This document shows positions 16,355-24,407 of a DNA stretch of 64,000 nucleotides, in pieces. The position numbers were made by a program, and so were the translations under genes. Within the stretch, counting starts at the first letter, position 1. The number at the start of each line of letters is the position of its first letter. Origin of the DNA: Nocardioides sp. SLBN-35 (GTDB lineage: Bacteria > Actinomycetota > Actinomycetes > Propionibacteriales > Nocardioidaceae); assembly GCF_006715725.1 (NCBI RefSeq), contig NZ_VFNU01000001.1:4898001-4962000 (forward strand), read 5' to 3'. Under the pieces are notes generated by a model, which worked only from the letters and a program-made list of their open reading frames with translations, was not told the DNA's origin and made no database searches.

Positions 16355-17397
16355 GCGAGCCGCAGGTCGAGCCGCTCGTCGAGCTGCGCGGCGTCGTCAA
16401 GGAGTTCCCCGGCGCCCGCCGCGGCGACCCGGCGCACCGTGCGGTCGACGGCGTCGACCTGCGGGTCGAGGCGGGCGAGATCTTCGCGATCATCGGCTAC
16501 TCCGGCGCCGGCAAGTCGACGCTGGTCCGCCTCGTCAACGCGCTGGAGCCGGTGACCTCGGGCAGCGTGGTGGTCGACGGCGTCGACGTCACCACGCTTC
16601 CCGAGAAGGGCCTGCGCGACCTGCGCCGCGGCATCGGCATGGTGTTCCAGCAGTTCAACCTGATGGAGTCGCGCACGGTGTGGGGCAACCTCGCGTTCCC
16701 GCTGACCGTCGCCGGGATCCCCCGCAAGGACCAGCAGCGGCGGATCTCCGAGCTGCTCCACTTCGTCGGCCTCGCCGACAAGGCGCACGCCCGGGTCAGC
16801 GAGCTGTCCGGCGGCCAGAAGCAGCGGGTCGGCATCGCCCGTGCGCTCGCGACCGAGCCGCGGCTGCTGCTCGCCGACGAGGCCACCAGTGCCCTCGACC
16901 CCGACACCACCCGCGACGTTCTCGACCTGCTCGCGCGGGTCAACCGCGAGCTCGGCATCACGATCCTGCTGATCACCCACGAGATGGACGTCGTACGACG
17001 CATCGCGCACCGGGTCGCGGTGATGGAGGACGGCAGGGTGGTCGAGCAGGGCCGCGCGGTCGACCTGTTCGCCGACCCGCAGCACCCGGTGACGAAGCGC
17101 TTCGTCGGCACCGTCGTCGACGACCTGCCCGCCCCCGACGTGGTCGCGGCGCTGCGCGAGCGCCACGACGGCCGGTTCGTCCGGCTTGCGTTCCGGCAGC
17201 AGGACGTGCGCCAGTCCGAGGTGTTCGCGACCTTCCTGCGCCACGACGTGGCCTTCGAGCTGGTCTACGGCGGCATCGAGGAGGTCCAGGGCACCACCTT
17301 CGGCAACCTGACCCTGGCCCTGTCCGGCGAGCCCGCCGCGGTCGACCGGGCGCTGGCCGAGGTCGCTCCCCTCGTCGAGTGGACGGAGGTCGCCTGA
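16351..17397 (+). CDS. metN: Methionine-type ABC importer ATP-binding protein
   Basis: A 348-residue ATPase. Walker A is GYSGAGKST, the signature is LSGGQKQRVGIARAL, Walker B is LLLADEATSALDP, and the H-loop is LLITHEMDVV. The C-terminal roughly 90 residues (VRLAFRQQDVRQSEVFATF onward) form a NIL/ACT-like regulatory domain typical of MetN, which in characterised systems binds intracellular methionine and inhibits transport. GTG start overlaps the metQ stop by four bases; the stop shares one base with the metI start. Confidence 0.95.
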   Translation: MSEPQVEPLVELRGVVKEFPGARRGDPAHRAVDGVDLRVEAGEIFAIIGYSGAGKSTLVRLVNALEPVTSGSVVVDGVDVTTLPEKGLRDLRRGIGMVFQQFNLMESRTVWGNLAFPLTVAGIPRKDQQRRISELLHFVGLADKAHARVSELSGGQKQRVGIARALATEPRLLLADEATSALDPDTTRDVLDLLARVNRELGITILLITHEMDVVRRIAHRVAVMEDGRVVEQGRAVDLFADPQHPVTKRFVGTVVDDLPAPDVVAALRERHDGRFVRLAFRQQDVRQSEVFATFLRHDVAFELVYGGIEEVQGTTFGNLTLALSGEPAAVDRALAEVAPLVEWTEVA

Positions 17398-18074
17398 TGA
17401 CGACGTACGCGATCGACACCCGCCTCGGCGACCTGCAGCCGGAGTTCTGGCAGGCGGCCGGGGAGACCCTGGTCATGGCCACCACCGCGCTCCTGCTCGG
17501 CGGCCTGCTCGGGCTCGCGCTCGGTCTCGGTCTCTACCTCACCCGCAAGGGCGGCCTCTACGCCAACCGCCCGCTGCAGGTCGTGCTCAACGTGGCGGTC
17601 AACTTCTTCCGCCCGATCCCGTTCGTCATCTTCGTGGCCGCGCTGCAGCCCTTGGCGCGGGTGGTCGTCGGCACCGGCATCGGTACGCCGGCCGCCACCT
17701 TCGCGATCGTCGTCGCCGCGACCTTCGGGATCAGCCGGATCGTCGAGCAGAACCTGGTCACCGTGAACCCCGGCGTCATCGAGGCCGCCCGCGCCATGGG
17801 CGCCAGCCGCTCGCGGATCACGTTCACGGTCCTCGTCCCGGAGGCCCTCGGGCCGCTGGTCCTGGGCTTCACCTTCGCGTTCGTCGCGATCGTCGACATG
17901 ACCGCCATCGCCGGTGTCGTGGCCGGCGGGGGCCTGGGCTCGTTCGCCCAGCGATTCGGCTTCCGCCAGTTCGACGACGTGGTGATGTGGGCCTCGATCC
18001 TGGTCCTCGTCGCGTTCGTGATGGTCATCCAGCTCGGCGGGAACCTGCTGGCACGCAAGGTGCTGCGCCGCTGA
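17397..18074 (+). CDS. metI: Methionine-type ABC importer permease
   Basis: A 225-residue permease with five predicted helices. The EAA coupling loop is recognisable as EAARAMGASRSRITFTVLVPEA, split here as EAARAMGAS and the following VLVPEALGP. FRPIPFVIF and GGGLGSFAQRFGF are conserved in MetI proteins. It would dimerise and pair with two MetN ATPases. It ends the importer operon; a palindromic element (18080-18142) begins five bases after its stop. Confidence 0.94.
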   Translation: MTTYAIDTRLGDLQPEFWQAAGETLVMATTALLLGGLLGLALGLGLYLTRKGGLYANRPLQVVLNVAVNFFRPIPFVIFVAALQPLARVVVGTGIGTPAATFAIVVAATFGISRIVEQNLVTVNPGVIEAARAMGASRSRITFTVLVPEALGPLVLGFTFAFVAIVDMTAIAGVVAGGGLGSFAQRFGFRQFDDVVMWASILVLVAFVMVIQLGGNLLARKVLRR

Positions 18075-18079
18075 CTGTT

Positions 18080-18142
18080 GGCGCACCCCATACGTCTTGG
18101 TCGCCGATCCGGCGGATTCTCCGCCAGATCGCATGGGGCGCC
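18080..18142. repeat. Palindromic hairpin element, ACCCCAT family, copy 1
   Basis: Outer arms GGCGCACCCCATACG (18080-18094) and CGCATGGGGCGCC (18130-18142) pair with a two-base bulge; an inner stem GATCCGGCGGA (18106-18116) pairs with TCCGCCAGATC (18120-18130) with one mismatch. Between them is TTGGTCG. A second copy with the same ACCCCATACG..TGGTCG..CGCATGGGG order, in the opposite orientation, is at 36.7 kb. It follows the metI stop directly and may act as a 3' stem-loop. No T-tract follows. Confidence 0.75.
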
Positions 18143-18165
18143 GTCCACGCGGGTAGGCACGAAGC

Positions 18166-18801
18166 ATGGTCCGCCTGCTCATCGCCGCCGCCGCCCTGCT
18201 GATCGCCCTCACCGGGTGCTCGTCCGACGATCCCCCGCTGGACACGACGCCGACGCGGAAGAGCACCCCGACCGCGACGCCGACCACCCCGGCGCCCACC
18301 ACCCCGGCGCCGACCACCCCGGCGCCCAGCACCGCGCTCCCGGCCCTGGTGATCCGGCCGGGCGCGATCGGCGACGCGCAGGTGGGGATGACCCGCGAGG
18401 AGTGGGCGGCCACCGGACTGTTCGCCGACGGTGCGGCGATCTGCGAGGGCGAGCTGATCCACTGGAAGGACGACCCGGACGGCGCGGGGCTGCGGGTGCT
18501 CACCGACGAGGACGCGACGATCACCCAGCTCTGGGTGACCGCGCCCGGCCCGGCGACCGAGCACGGCGGGATCCAGGTCGGCTCGACGTACGGCGACCTC
18601 AAGGCCGCGTTCTCGCCCCTCACCAAGCCGGTCGAGGACGGCTACGACCAGTCGTCGGTCTACCCGCCGGGCGAGGAGGACGGGCTCCCCTACTTCGGCT
18701 TCTTGCTCGACGCGCCCGCCGCCGAGGTCACCGACGACACCCCGATCAGTGCCATCGCCGTCACCGGCGGTGAGCCTGCCTATTTCCAGTTCGACTGCTG
18801 A
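18166..18801 (+). CDS. Lipoprotein of unknown function
   Basis: A 211-residue exported lipoprotein: signal helix LLIAAAALLIAL and lipobox LTGC with Cys18. A low-complexity Thr/Pro/Ala linker with repeated TTPAP (about residues 40-57) joins it to a globular domain (VIRPGAIGDAQVGMTREEW onward). Cysteines in AICEG and the final FDC may form a disulfide. I do not recognise the domain; the opening GxIGxxQVGMTxxE pattern is seen in other actinobacterial lipoproteins of unknown role. It lies alone between the metI hairpin and a convergent lipoprotein gene. Confidence 0.8.
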   Translation: MVRLLIAAAALLIALTGCSSDDPPLDTTPTRKSTPTATPTTPAPTTPAPTTPAPSTALPALVIRPGAIGDAQVGMTREEWAATGLFADGAAICEGELIHWKDDPDGAGLRVLTDEDATITQLWVTAPGPATEHGGIQVGSTYGDLKAAFSPLTKPVEDGYDQSSVYPPGEEDGLPYFGFLLDAPAAEVTDDTPISAIAVTGGEPAYFQFDC

Positions 18802-18817
18802 GCCGAGGCAGAGCCCG

Positions 18818-19954
18818 TCACTCGAGCGGCAACAGCGAACCGGGCAGCGAGACGGTCGGGCAGGCCGTCCAGTCCGTGTCGTCGGTCGGGCACGGGGTCG
18901 CCCGGTCGCGGATCACCTCGGCCGGCCCCGAGGACGGGTGCCAGACCAGGTCGTAGGGCTGGTTCGGCTCACCGGTGTCGCCGGCCCAGGTGAGCGTCCC
19001 GCCGGCCTGGAACCGGGTGCGGGTGTCTCCCGAGGCGGCCTGGCGGTGCCACGAGCCGTCGTACGTCCAGGTCTGGTAGCGACCGCCGGACTCGCCCTCG
19101 CGCACGACGTACTGCACCGCCAGGACCCGGCCGACCTTGTCGAGGGAGCTGATCCGCCAGTCCCGGGTGTAGCCGGGCGGCGTGCCGTAGTCGGCGGCGA
19201 TCCCCCCGGTGTCCGGGTCGAGCTCGACGACCTTCTGCTCGACCTGGCAGCCGCCGCAGTCCTCGTCCTCGCCGTTGTCCTGCATGACCGCGAGCAGCGC
19301 CGACCCGTCGAGGCTGGGCCACAGCCGCACCAGCGGCTCGTTGCGCAGCGCCTGGGTGATCCGCTCCCCCTCGACCCGGAACAGCCCGTGGTCGGTCACG
19401 GTGTCGGACTCGCTGTTGACGCCCCACTCGACGAAGGTGACGCCGCCCAGCGTGTACGGCCTCCCGTGCAGCTGGAACTCCGCGTCGGGGCCGTCGATCT
19501 GGTCGGACTCGGCCGCCGACTCCGGGATCACGATCTTGCGGGAGGCGGCGAGTGCCGCGTCGTGAACGACGACCCGGCCCTCCCCGCGGCGACGGCCGCC
19601 GAGCGTGGTCAGCGCCTCCGGGGTGATGCCGTACTCGCCGATCCGGACGCGTCCCGAGCGCCACTCCCCGGTCGCCGGGTCCAGCACGCGGGCCCAGCGT
19701 GAGCCGAGCACGACCACCGAGCCGTCGGGACGCCACACCGCCTCCCAGCCGCCGTCGACCCTGGTGGTGTGGCCGGGCACGTGGATCAGCAGGTGCTGGC
19801 GGCCGAGCAGCACCTGCTCGGCGTACGACGGCCCCGGGACCGCCCGCACCTCGACGGCCGGGAGGTCCGGGTCGAGCACCGGTTCCGAGCCACTGCACCC
19901 CACCAGCAGCGGGACGAGGAGCGCCGCCCCGAGAAGGGCTCCCCGCGGGCTCAC
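18818..19954 (-). CDS. Lipoprotein of unknown function
   Basis: A 378-residue lipoprotein with signal helix ALLGAALLVPLLV and lipobox LVGC (Cys20). The mature part has beta-rich segments (VWRPDGSVVVLG, RVLDPATGEWRSG, VVELDPDTGGIAADYGTP) suggesting a propeller-like repeat fold, and a CGGC motif at roughly 225-230 that may form a disulfide or bind metal. No enzyme motif is visible. The stop codon is 17 bases from the stop of the convergent lipoprotein gene, and the start lies 5 bases downstream of the stop of the ABC exporter gene, so it is probably the last gene of the tetR-ABC transcription unit. Confidence 0.78.
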   Translation of the reverse strand: MSPRGALLGAALLVPLLVGCSGSEPVLDPDLPAVEVRAVPGPSYAEQVLLGRQHLLIHVPGHTTRVDGGWEAVWRPDGSVVVLGSRWARVLDPATGEWRSGRVRIGEYGITPEALTTLGGRRRGEGRVVVHDAALAASRKIVIPESAAESDQIDGPDAEFQLHGRPYTLGGVTFVEWGVNSESDTVTDHGLFRVEGERITQALRNEPLVRLWPSLDGSALLAVMQDNGEDEDCGGCQVEQKVVELDPDTGGIAADYGTPPGYTRDWRISSLDKVGRVLAVQYVVREGESGGRYQTWTYDGSWHRQAASGDTRTRFQAGGTLTWAGDTGEPNQPYDLVWHPSSGPAEVIRDRATPCPTDDTDWTACPTVSLPGSLLPLE

Positions 19955-19958
19955 CGGG

Positions 19959-21932
19959 TCATACCGTCGCGGCCGCGAACTGCGCGGCGTGCAGCCGGGC
20001 GAACGCGCCGTCGCGCTCGAGGAGCTCGGCGTGCGAGCCCTGCTCGACGATCCGGCCGTGCTCCATGACCAGGATCAGGTCGGCATCGCGGATGGTGGAG
20101 AGCCGGTGCGCGATGACGAACGACGTCCGGTCGGTGCGCAGCGCCGCCATCGCCTGCTGCAGCAGCAGCTCCGTGCGGGTGTCCACCGACGAGGTCGCCT
20201 CGTCGAGGATCAGCAGCGCCGGCTGGGCCAGGAAGGCGCGGGCGATGGTGATCAGCTGCCGCTCGCCGGCCGACAGGTTGGAGCCCTCGTCGTCGACCGA
20301 GGTGTCGTAGCCCTCGGGCAGGGAGTGCACGAACCGGTCGACGTACGTCGCACGCGCCGCCTCCCGGATCTCCTCCTCCGTCGCGTCCGGCCGTCCGTAG
20401 GCGATGTTGTCGCGGATGGTGCCCTCGAACAGCCAGGTGTCCTGGAGCACCATCCCGATCCGGCTGCGCAGCTCGCCGCGGGTCATCGTGGCGATGTCGG
20501 TGCCGTCGAGCGTGATCCGGCCGCTGTCGAGCTCGTAGAAGCGCATGATCAGGTTGACCAGGGTGGTCTTGCCCGCGCCGGTCGGCCCCACGATCGCGAC
20601 CATCTGCCCGGGGTGCGCGACCAGCGAGAGGTCCTCGATCAGCGGCTCGTCAGGGTCGTAGGAGAACGACACGTCGTCGAAGGCGACCTCGCCGCGGGTG
20701 TCGACCCGCTCGGGCGTCGCGGAGAGCGACGACGGCGCGACCTCCTCGTCGGCGTCGAGGAGCTCGAAGACCCGCTCGGCCGAGGCGACGCCGGACTGGA
20801 GCAGGTTGGCCATCGACGCGATCTGGGTGATCGGCTGGGTGAACATCCGGGAGTACTGGATGAAGGCCTGCACGTCACCGAGCGACAGCGCGCCCGAGGT
20901 GACCCGGAGCCCGCCGACGACCGCGATCACGACGTAGTTGAGGTTGCCGACCAGCATCATCAGCGGCATCACGAGACCGCTGATGAACTGGGCACGGTAC
21001 GACGACTGGTACAGCTCCTCGTTGGCGGAGTCGAACTCGTCCTCCACGGCACTGCGGCGGCCGAACACGGTCACCAGAGCGTGACCCGAGATGGACTCCT
21101 CGACCTGAGCGTTGAGCCGGCCGGTCTGGCGCCACTGGTTGATGAACTGGCTCTGCGAGCGCTTCATGATCCGCCCGGTCACGAACATCGCGATCGGGAC
21201 CGACACCAGCGCGATCACCGCGAGCAGCGGGGAGACCCAGAACATCGCGCCGAGCACGCCGACGACCATCAGCAGCGAGGTGAGCAGCTGGCTCATCGTC
21301 TGCTGCAGGTTCTGCGCGACGTTGTCGATGTCGTTGGTGACCCGGCTGAGCAGCTCGCCGCGCGGCTGCTTGTCGAAGTACGCGAGCGGCAGCCGGTGGA
21401 TCTTCTCCTCCACGTCGGTGCGCATCTGCTTGACCGTCGCCTGGACGATGTCGTTGACCAGGTAGCCCTGCAGCCAGCCGAGCACCTGCCCGCCGACGTA
21501 CACCAGCAGCGTGATGAGCAGGAGGTGGCCGACCTTGTCGAAGTCGACGCCCTGGCCCGGTGTGATGTCGAGGCCGCGCAGGAAGTCGGCGAGGCCGTCG
21601 TTGCCGGACGCCTCCGCCCGGGCGACGGCGTCGGCCTTGGTGCTGCCCTCGGGCAGCCGGCCGCCGATGAAGCCGTTGAACACCGCGTCCGTCGCCTTGC
21701 CGAGGAGGTAGGGGCCGACGACGACCGAGGCGACGCTGCCGATGCCGAGCAGGAGTACGGCGATCGCCCGGCCGCGGGCCGGTCGCAGGCGTGCGAGCAG
21801 GCGGCGTGCGGAGCTGCCGAAGTCGTCGGCCTTCTGGCCGACCATGCCTCCCATCGGGCCCCGGCCGGGCCCGCCCTGCTGGACGATCCGCTCGGTCTGC
21901 TTCATGGTGCCGTTCTTCGGGGTCTCGCTCAT
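19959..21932 (-). CDS. ABC exporter half-transporter, subunit B
   Basis: A 657-residue fusion of six-helix permease and ATPase. The N-terminal tail is Gly/Pro/Met-rich (GGPGRGPMGGMVGQ), and an extended extracytoplasmic loop follows TM1. The ATPase carries Walker A GPTGAGKTT, signature LSAGERQLITIARAF and Walker B LLILDEATSSVD. The signature and catalytic Glu are intact. It overlaps the stop of subunit A by four bases, so the pair should form a heterodimeric exporter of drugs, lipids or peptides. The TetR gene is co-transcribed upstream. Confidence 0.92.
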   Translation of the reverse strand: MSETPKNGTMKQTERIVQQGGPGRGPMGGMVGQKADDFGSSARRLLARLRPARGRAIAVLLLGIGSVASVVVGPYLLGKATDAVFNGFIGGRLPEGSTKADAVARAEASGNDGLADFLRGLDITPGQGVDFDKVGHLLLITLLVYVGGQVLGWLQGYLVNDIVQATVKQMRTDVEEKIHRLPLAYFDKQPRGELLSRVTNDIDNVAQNLQQTMSQLLTSLLMVVGVLGAMFWVSPLLAVIALVSVPIAMFVTGRIMKRSQSQFINQWRQTGRLNAQVEESISGHALVTVFGRRSAVEDEFDSANEELYQSSYRAQFISGLVMPLMMLVGNLNYVVIAVVGGLRVTSGALSLGDVQAFIQYSRMFTQPITQIASMANLLQSGVASAERVFELLDADEEVAPSSLSATPERVDTRGEVAFDDVSFSYDPDEPLIEDLSLVAHPGQMVAIVGPTGAGKTTLVNLIMRFYELDSGRITLDGTDIATMTRGELRSRIGMVLQDTWLFEGTIRDNIAYGRPDATEEEIREAARATYVDRFVHSLPEGYDTSVDDEGSNLSAGERQLITIARAFLAQPALLILDEATSSVDTRTELLLQQAMAALRTDRTSFVIAHRLSTIRDADLILVMEHGRIVEQGSHAELLERDGAFARLHAAQFAAATV

Positions 21933-23668
21933 GCCATGACCTCCTCTCCCTTGATGCCCTGCGAGGCGGCGATCTCCTGGTACGTCGGGTTGTCCCGCAA
22001 CAGCTCGTCGTGGGTGCCCTGCCCGACGACCTCGCCGTCCTCGAGCACGAGGATCACGTCGGCGTCGCGGATGGTGGCGATGCGCTGCGCGACGATGAGC
22101 ACCGTCGCGTCGCGGGTCACCGGCTTCAGCGCGGCCCGCAGCCGGGCGTCGGTGGCGACGTCCAGCGCCGAGAAGGCGTCGTCGAAGAGGTAGATCTCGG
22201 GTCGTCGTACCAAGGCCCGGGCGATGGCCAGGCGCTGGCGCTGGCCGCCGGAGACCGTCGTACCGCCCTGGGCGACGGCCGTCTCGAGCTGCTCGGGCAT
22301 CTGGCGCACGAAGTCGGCGCCCTGGGCGATCTCGAGGGCCTCCCACAGCTCGTCGTCGGTCGCGTCGGGCCGTCCGTAGCGCAGGTTGGAGGCGACGGTG
22401 CCGGAGAACAGGAAGGCGCGCTGCGGCACCAGCCCGATCCGGGACCAGAGCAGCTCGGGGTCGAGCTCGCGGACGTCGACGCCGTCGACGCGCACCACCC
22501 CGGCGGTGGCGTCGAGCAGGCGCGGCACCAGGTTGACCAGCGTGGTCTTGCCGGCGCCGGTGGAGCCGATCACCGCGATGGTCTGGCCGGGGCGTGCCGA
22601 GAAGGTGACGTCGCGCAGCACCGGCGCCTCGGCGCCGGGGTAGGTGAGGCCGACACCCTCGAGGTCGAGGTGGCCCGCGACCGAGACCTCGGTGATCGGG
22701 TTCGTGGGCGGTACGACGCTGGTGCCGGTGTCGAGCACCTCGCCGATCCGGTCCGCGCTGACCGAGGCCCGCGGGATCATCATCAGCATGAAGGTGCCCA
22801 TCATCACCGACATCAGGATCTGCATCAGGTAGGACAGGAACGCCGTCAGCGCACCTACCTCCATCTGACCGCCGTCGACGCGGTGGCCGCCGAACCAGAT
22901 CACGCCGACGCTGGCGACGTTCGAGACGCCCATGACGAGCGGGAACATGACCGCCATCCAGCGGCCCGCGCGCAGCGAGACGACGGTGAGGTCCTCGTTG
23001 GACCGCTCGAAGCGGCGCACCTCCTGCGGCTCGCGGACGAAGGCCCGCACCACCCGGATGCCGGTGATCTGCTCGCGCAGAACGCGGTTGACGTCGTCGA
23101 GCCGCTCCTGGACCTGCCGGAAGGCCGGCACCATCTGCGAGACGACGACGCCGATGCAGACGAAGAGGACCGGCACGACCGCGACCACCAGCCAGGACAG
23201 CCCGAAGTCCTCGCGCATCGCCATGATGATGCCGCCGACCATCATGATCGGGATCGTCACCGCCATCAGGCAGGTCATCATCGCCAGCATCTGCACCTGC
23301 TGGACGTCGTTGGTGGCGCGGGTGATCAGCGACGGGGCCCCGAAGGTGGAGACCTCACGCGCCGAGAAGCTGCCGATCCGGCCGAACACGGCCTTGCGCA
23401 GGTCGCGGCCGAAGGCCATCGCGGCCTGGCCACCGAACCAGGCCGAGGTCATCGAGCAGGCGGCCTGCACGAGCGCCACGGCGAGCATGATGGCGCCGAG
23501 CTGGACGACCTTGCCGGTGTCGCCGCGGGCGACGCCCTGGTCGATGATGTCGGCGTTGAGGCTGGGCAGGTAGAGCATCGCGGCGGTGCCGGTGAACTGG
23601 AGCACGACGATCGCCGAGAGCCAGCCCTTGTAGGGGCGCAGGTAGCTGCGCAGCAGCTGTCGGAGCAT
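21929..23668 (-). CDS. ABC exporter half-transporter, subunit A
   Basis: A 579-residue permease-ATPase. Six helices precede an ATPase with Walker A GSTGAGKTT, signature VSGGQRQRLAIARAL and Walker B YLFDDAFSALD. The residue after the Walker B Asp is Asp-Ala rather than Glu-Ala (DDAFS), so the usual catalytic Glu is replaced by Asp: this subunit probably contributes the degenerate ATP site of an asymmetric heterodimer. It overlaps tetR at its start and subunit B at its end by four bases each. Substrate unknown. Confidence 0.92.
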   Translation of the reverse strand: MLRQLLRSYLRPYKGWLSAIVVLQFTGTAAMLYLPSLNADIIDQGVARGDTGKVVQLGAIMLAVALVQAACSMTSAWFGGQAAMAFGRDLRKAVFGRIGSFSAREVSTFGAPSLITRATNDVQQVQMLAMMTCLMAVTIPIMMVGGIIMAMREDFGLSWLVVAVVPVLFVCIGVVVSQMVPAFRQVQERLDDVNRVLREQITGIRVVRAFVREPQEVRRFERSNEDLTVVSLRAGRWMAVMFPLVMGVSNVASVGVIWFGGHRVDGGQMEVGALTAFLSYLMQILMSVMMGTFMLMMIPRASVSADRIGEVLDTGTSVVPPTNPITEVSVAGHLDLEGVGLTYPGAEAPVLRDVTFSARPGQTIAVIGSTGAGKTTLVNLVPRLLDATAGVVRVDGVDVRELDPELLWSRIGLVPQRAFLFSGTVASNLRYGRPDATDDELWEALEIAQGADFVRQMPEQLETAVAQGGTTVSGGQRQRLAIARALVRRPEIYLFDDAFSALDVATDARLRAALKPVTRDATVLIVAQRIATIRDADVILVLEDGEVVGQGTHDELLRDNPTYQEIAASQGIKGEEVMA

Positions 23669-24252
23669 CAGGACTCCCTCCTCTCGACACCGTGGAGCAC
23701 GGTGTCGACGATCCGGGTGGGGGTGAGCAGGTCGTTGTCGGCGATCTCCCGGTGGGAGCCGGCGAAGGTCAGCAGGCGCCACACGTGCAGCACCTGCTCG
23801 GGCGGCAGGGTGAGCCGGTCCGCGTCGGGCTCGATCAGGGCGAGCAGCCGGCGGCGTACGTCCTCGAGGCCCTCGACGATCTCGGGCCGGTCGCGCAGGT
23901 GGTGCGGCGGGCCGACCGCCCCCAGGGCCCGCATCAGCTCGAAGATCGCCAGGAACCGCTGCTGCAGGATCGAGGTCATCGCCACCATCCTGTCCCGCAG
24001 CGGCAACCGGGGGTCGATCTCGTCGAGCCGGCGCAGCACGTCGCCCGGCTCGAAGGCGCGCGCGATGGTCGCGTCGACCAGGTCGTCCTTGGAGTCGAAG
24101 ACCCGGAAGATCGTGCCCTCCGCGACTCCCGCCGCCTCGGCGATCAGCCGCGTGGTCACCCCCCGACCGTGCTCGTAGAGCAGCGGCCGGGTCGCCCGGA
24201 TCAACATCTCGCGGCGATCCTCGGCGGACAGCGGGGCGGCACGGGGTGGCAT
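23668..24252 (-). CDS. TetR-family repressor of the ABC exporter operon
   Basis: A 194-residue regulator. The HTH is VTTRLIAEAAGVAEGTIFRVFDSKDDLVDA, with recognition helix EGTIFRVF. The C-terminal domain is all-helical and variable, as expected for ligand binding. ATG at 24252 is used; earlier in-frame codons would lie in the operator. It is the first gene of a tetR-ABC-ABC operon with four-base overlaps and should be autoregulated through the perfect palindrome at 24267-24286. Confidence 0.92.
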   Translation of the reverse strand: MPPRAAPLSAEDRREMLIRATRPLLYEHGRGVTTRLIAEAAGVAEGTIFRVFDSKDDLVDATIARAFEPGDVLRRLDEIDPRLPLRDRMVAMTSILQQRFLAIFELMRALGAVGPPHHLRDRPEIVEGLEDVRRRLLALIEPDADRLTLPPEQVLHVWRLLTFAGSHREIADNDLLTPTRIVDTVLHGVERRES

Positions 24253-24266
24253 GCCGACCAGACTAA

Positions 24267-24286
24267 GTGAGTGAGTACTCACTCAC
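24267..24286. promoter_or_regulatory. TetR operator, perfect 20-base palindrome
   Basis: GTGAGTGAGTACTCACTCAC is fully self-complementary and lies 15 bases upstream of the tetR start. This tandem GTGA/TCAC pattern is typical for TetR-family regulators linked to exporters. It most likely overlaps the promoter, so repressor binding would shut off the whole operon. Confidence 0.85.
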
Positions 24287-24299
24287 AACTGGTTTTATC

Positions 24300-24407
24300 G
24301 TTGACTTGCCGCATCCTCACCGTTGAGTTGCCGCAAGCCAACCGTTGAGTTGCCACATCCTCGCCATCGAGTTCGGCAAGTCAACGGTGAGGATGCGGCA
24401 ACTCAAC
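24300..24407. repeat. 22-base-period GTTGAGTTGCC repeat array with inverted half, copy 1
   Basis: Three direct units of exactly 22 bases start at 24300, 24322 and 24344. Each has the core GTTGAGTTGCC (first copy GTTGACTTGCC) followed by an 11-base tail close to GCATCCTCACC. The opposite orientation follows: a half unit at 24375-24385 and a full unit at 24386-24407 identical to the consensus. The left and right ends pair over about 35 bases with three mismatches. The TGA stop of the CocE gene (24403-24405) is inside the last unit. A second copy is at 61964-62143. Confidence 0.85.
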
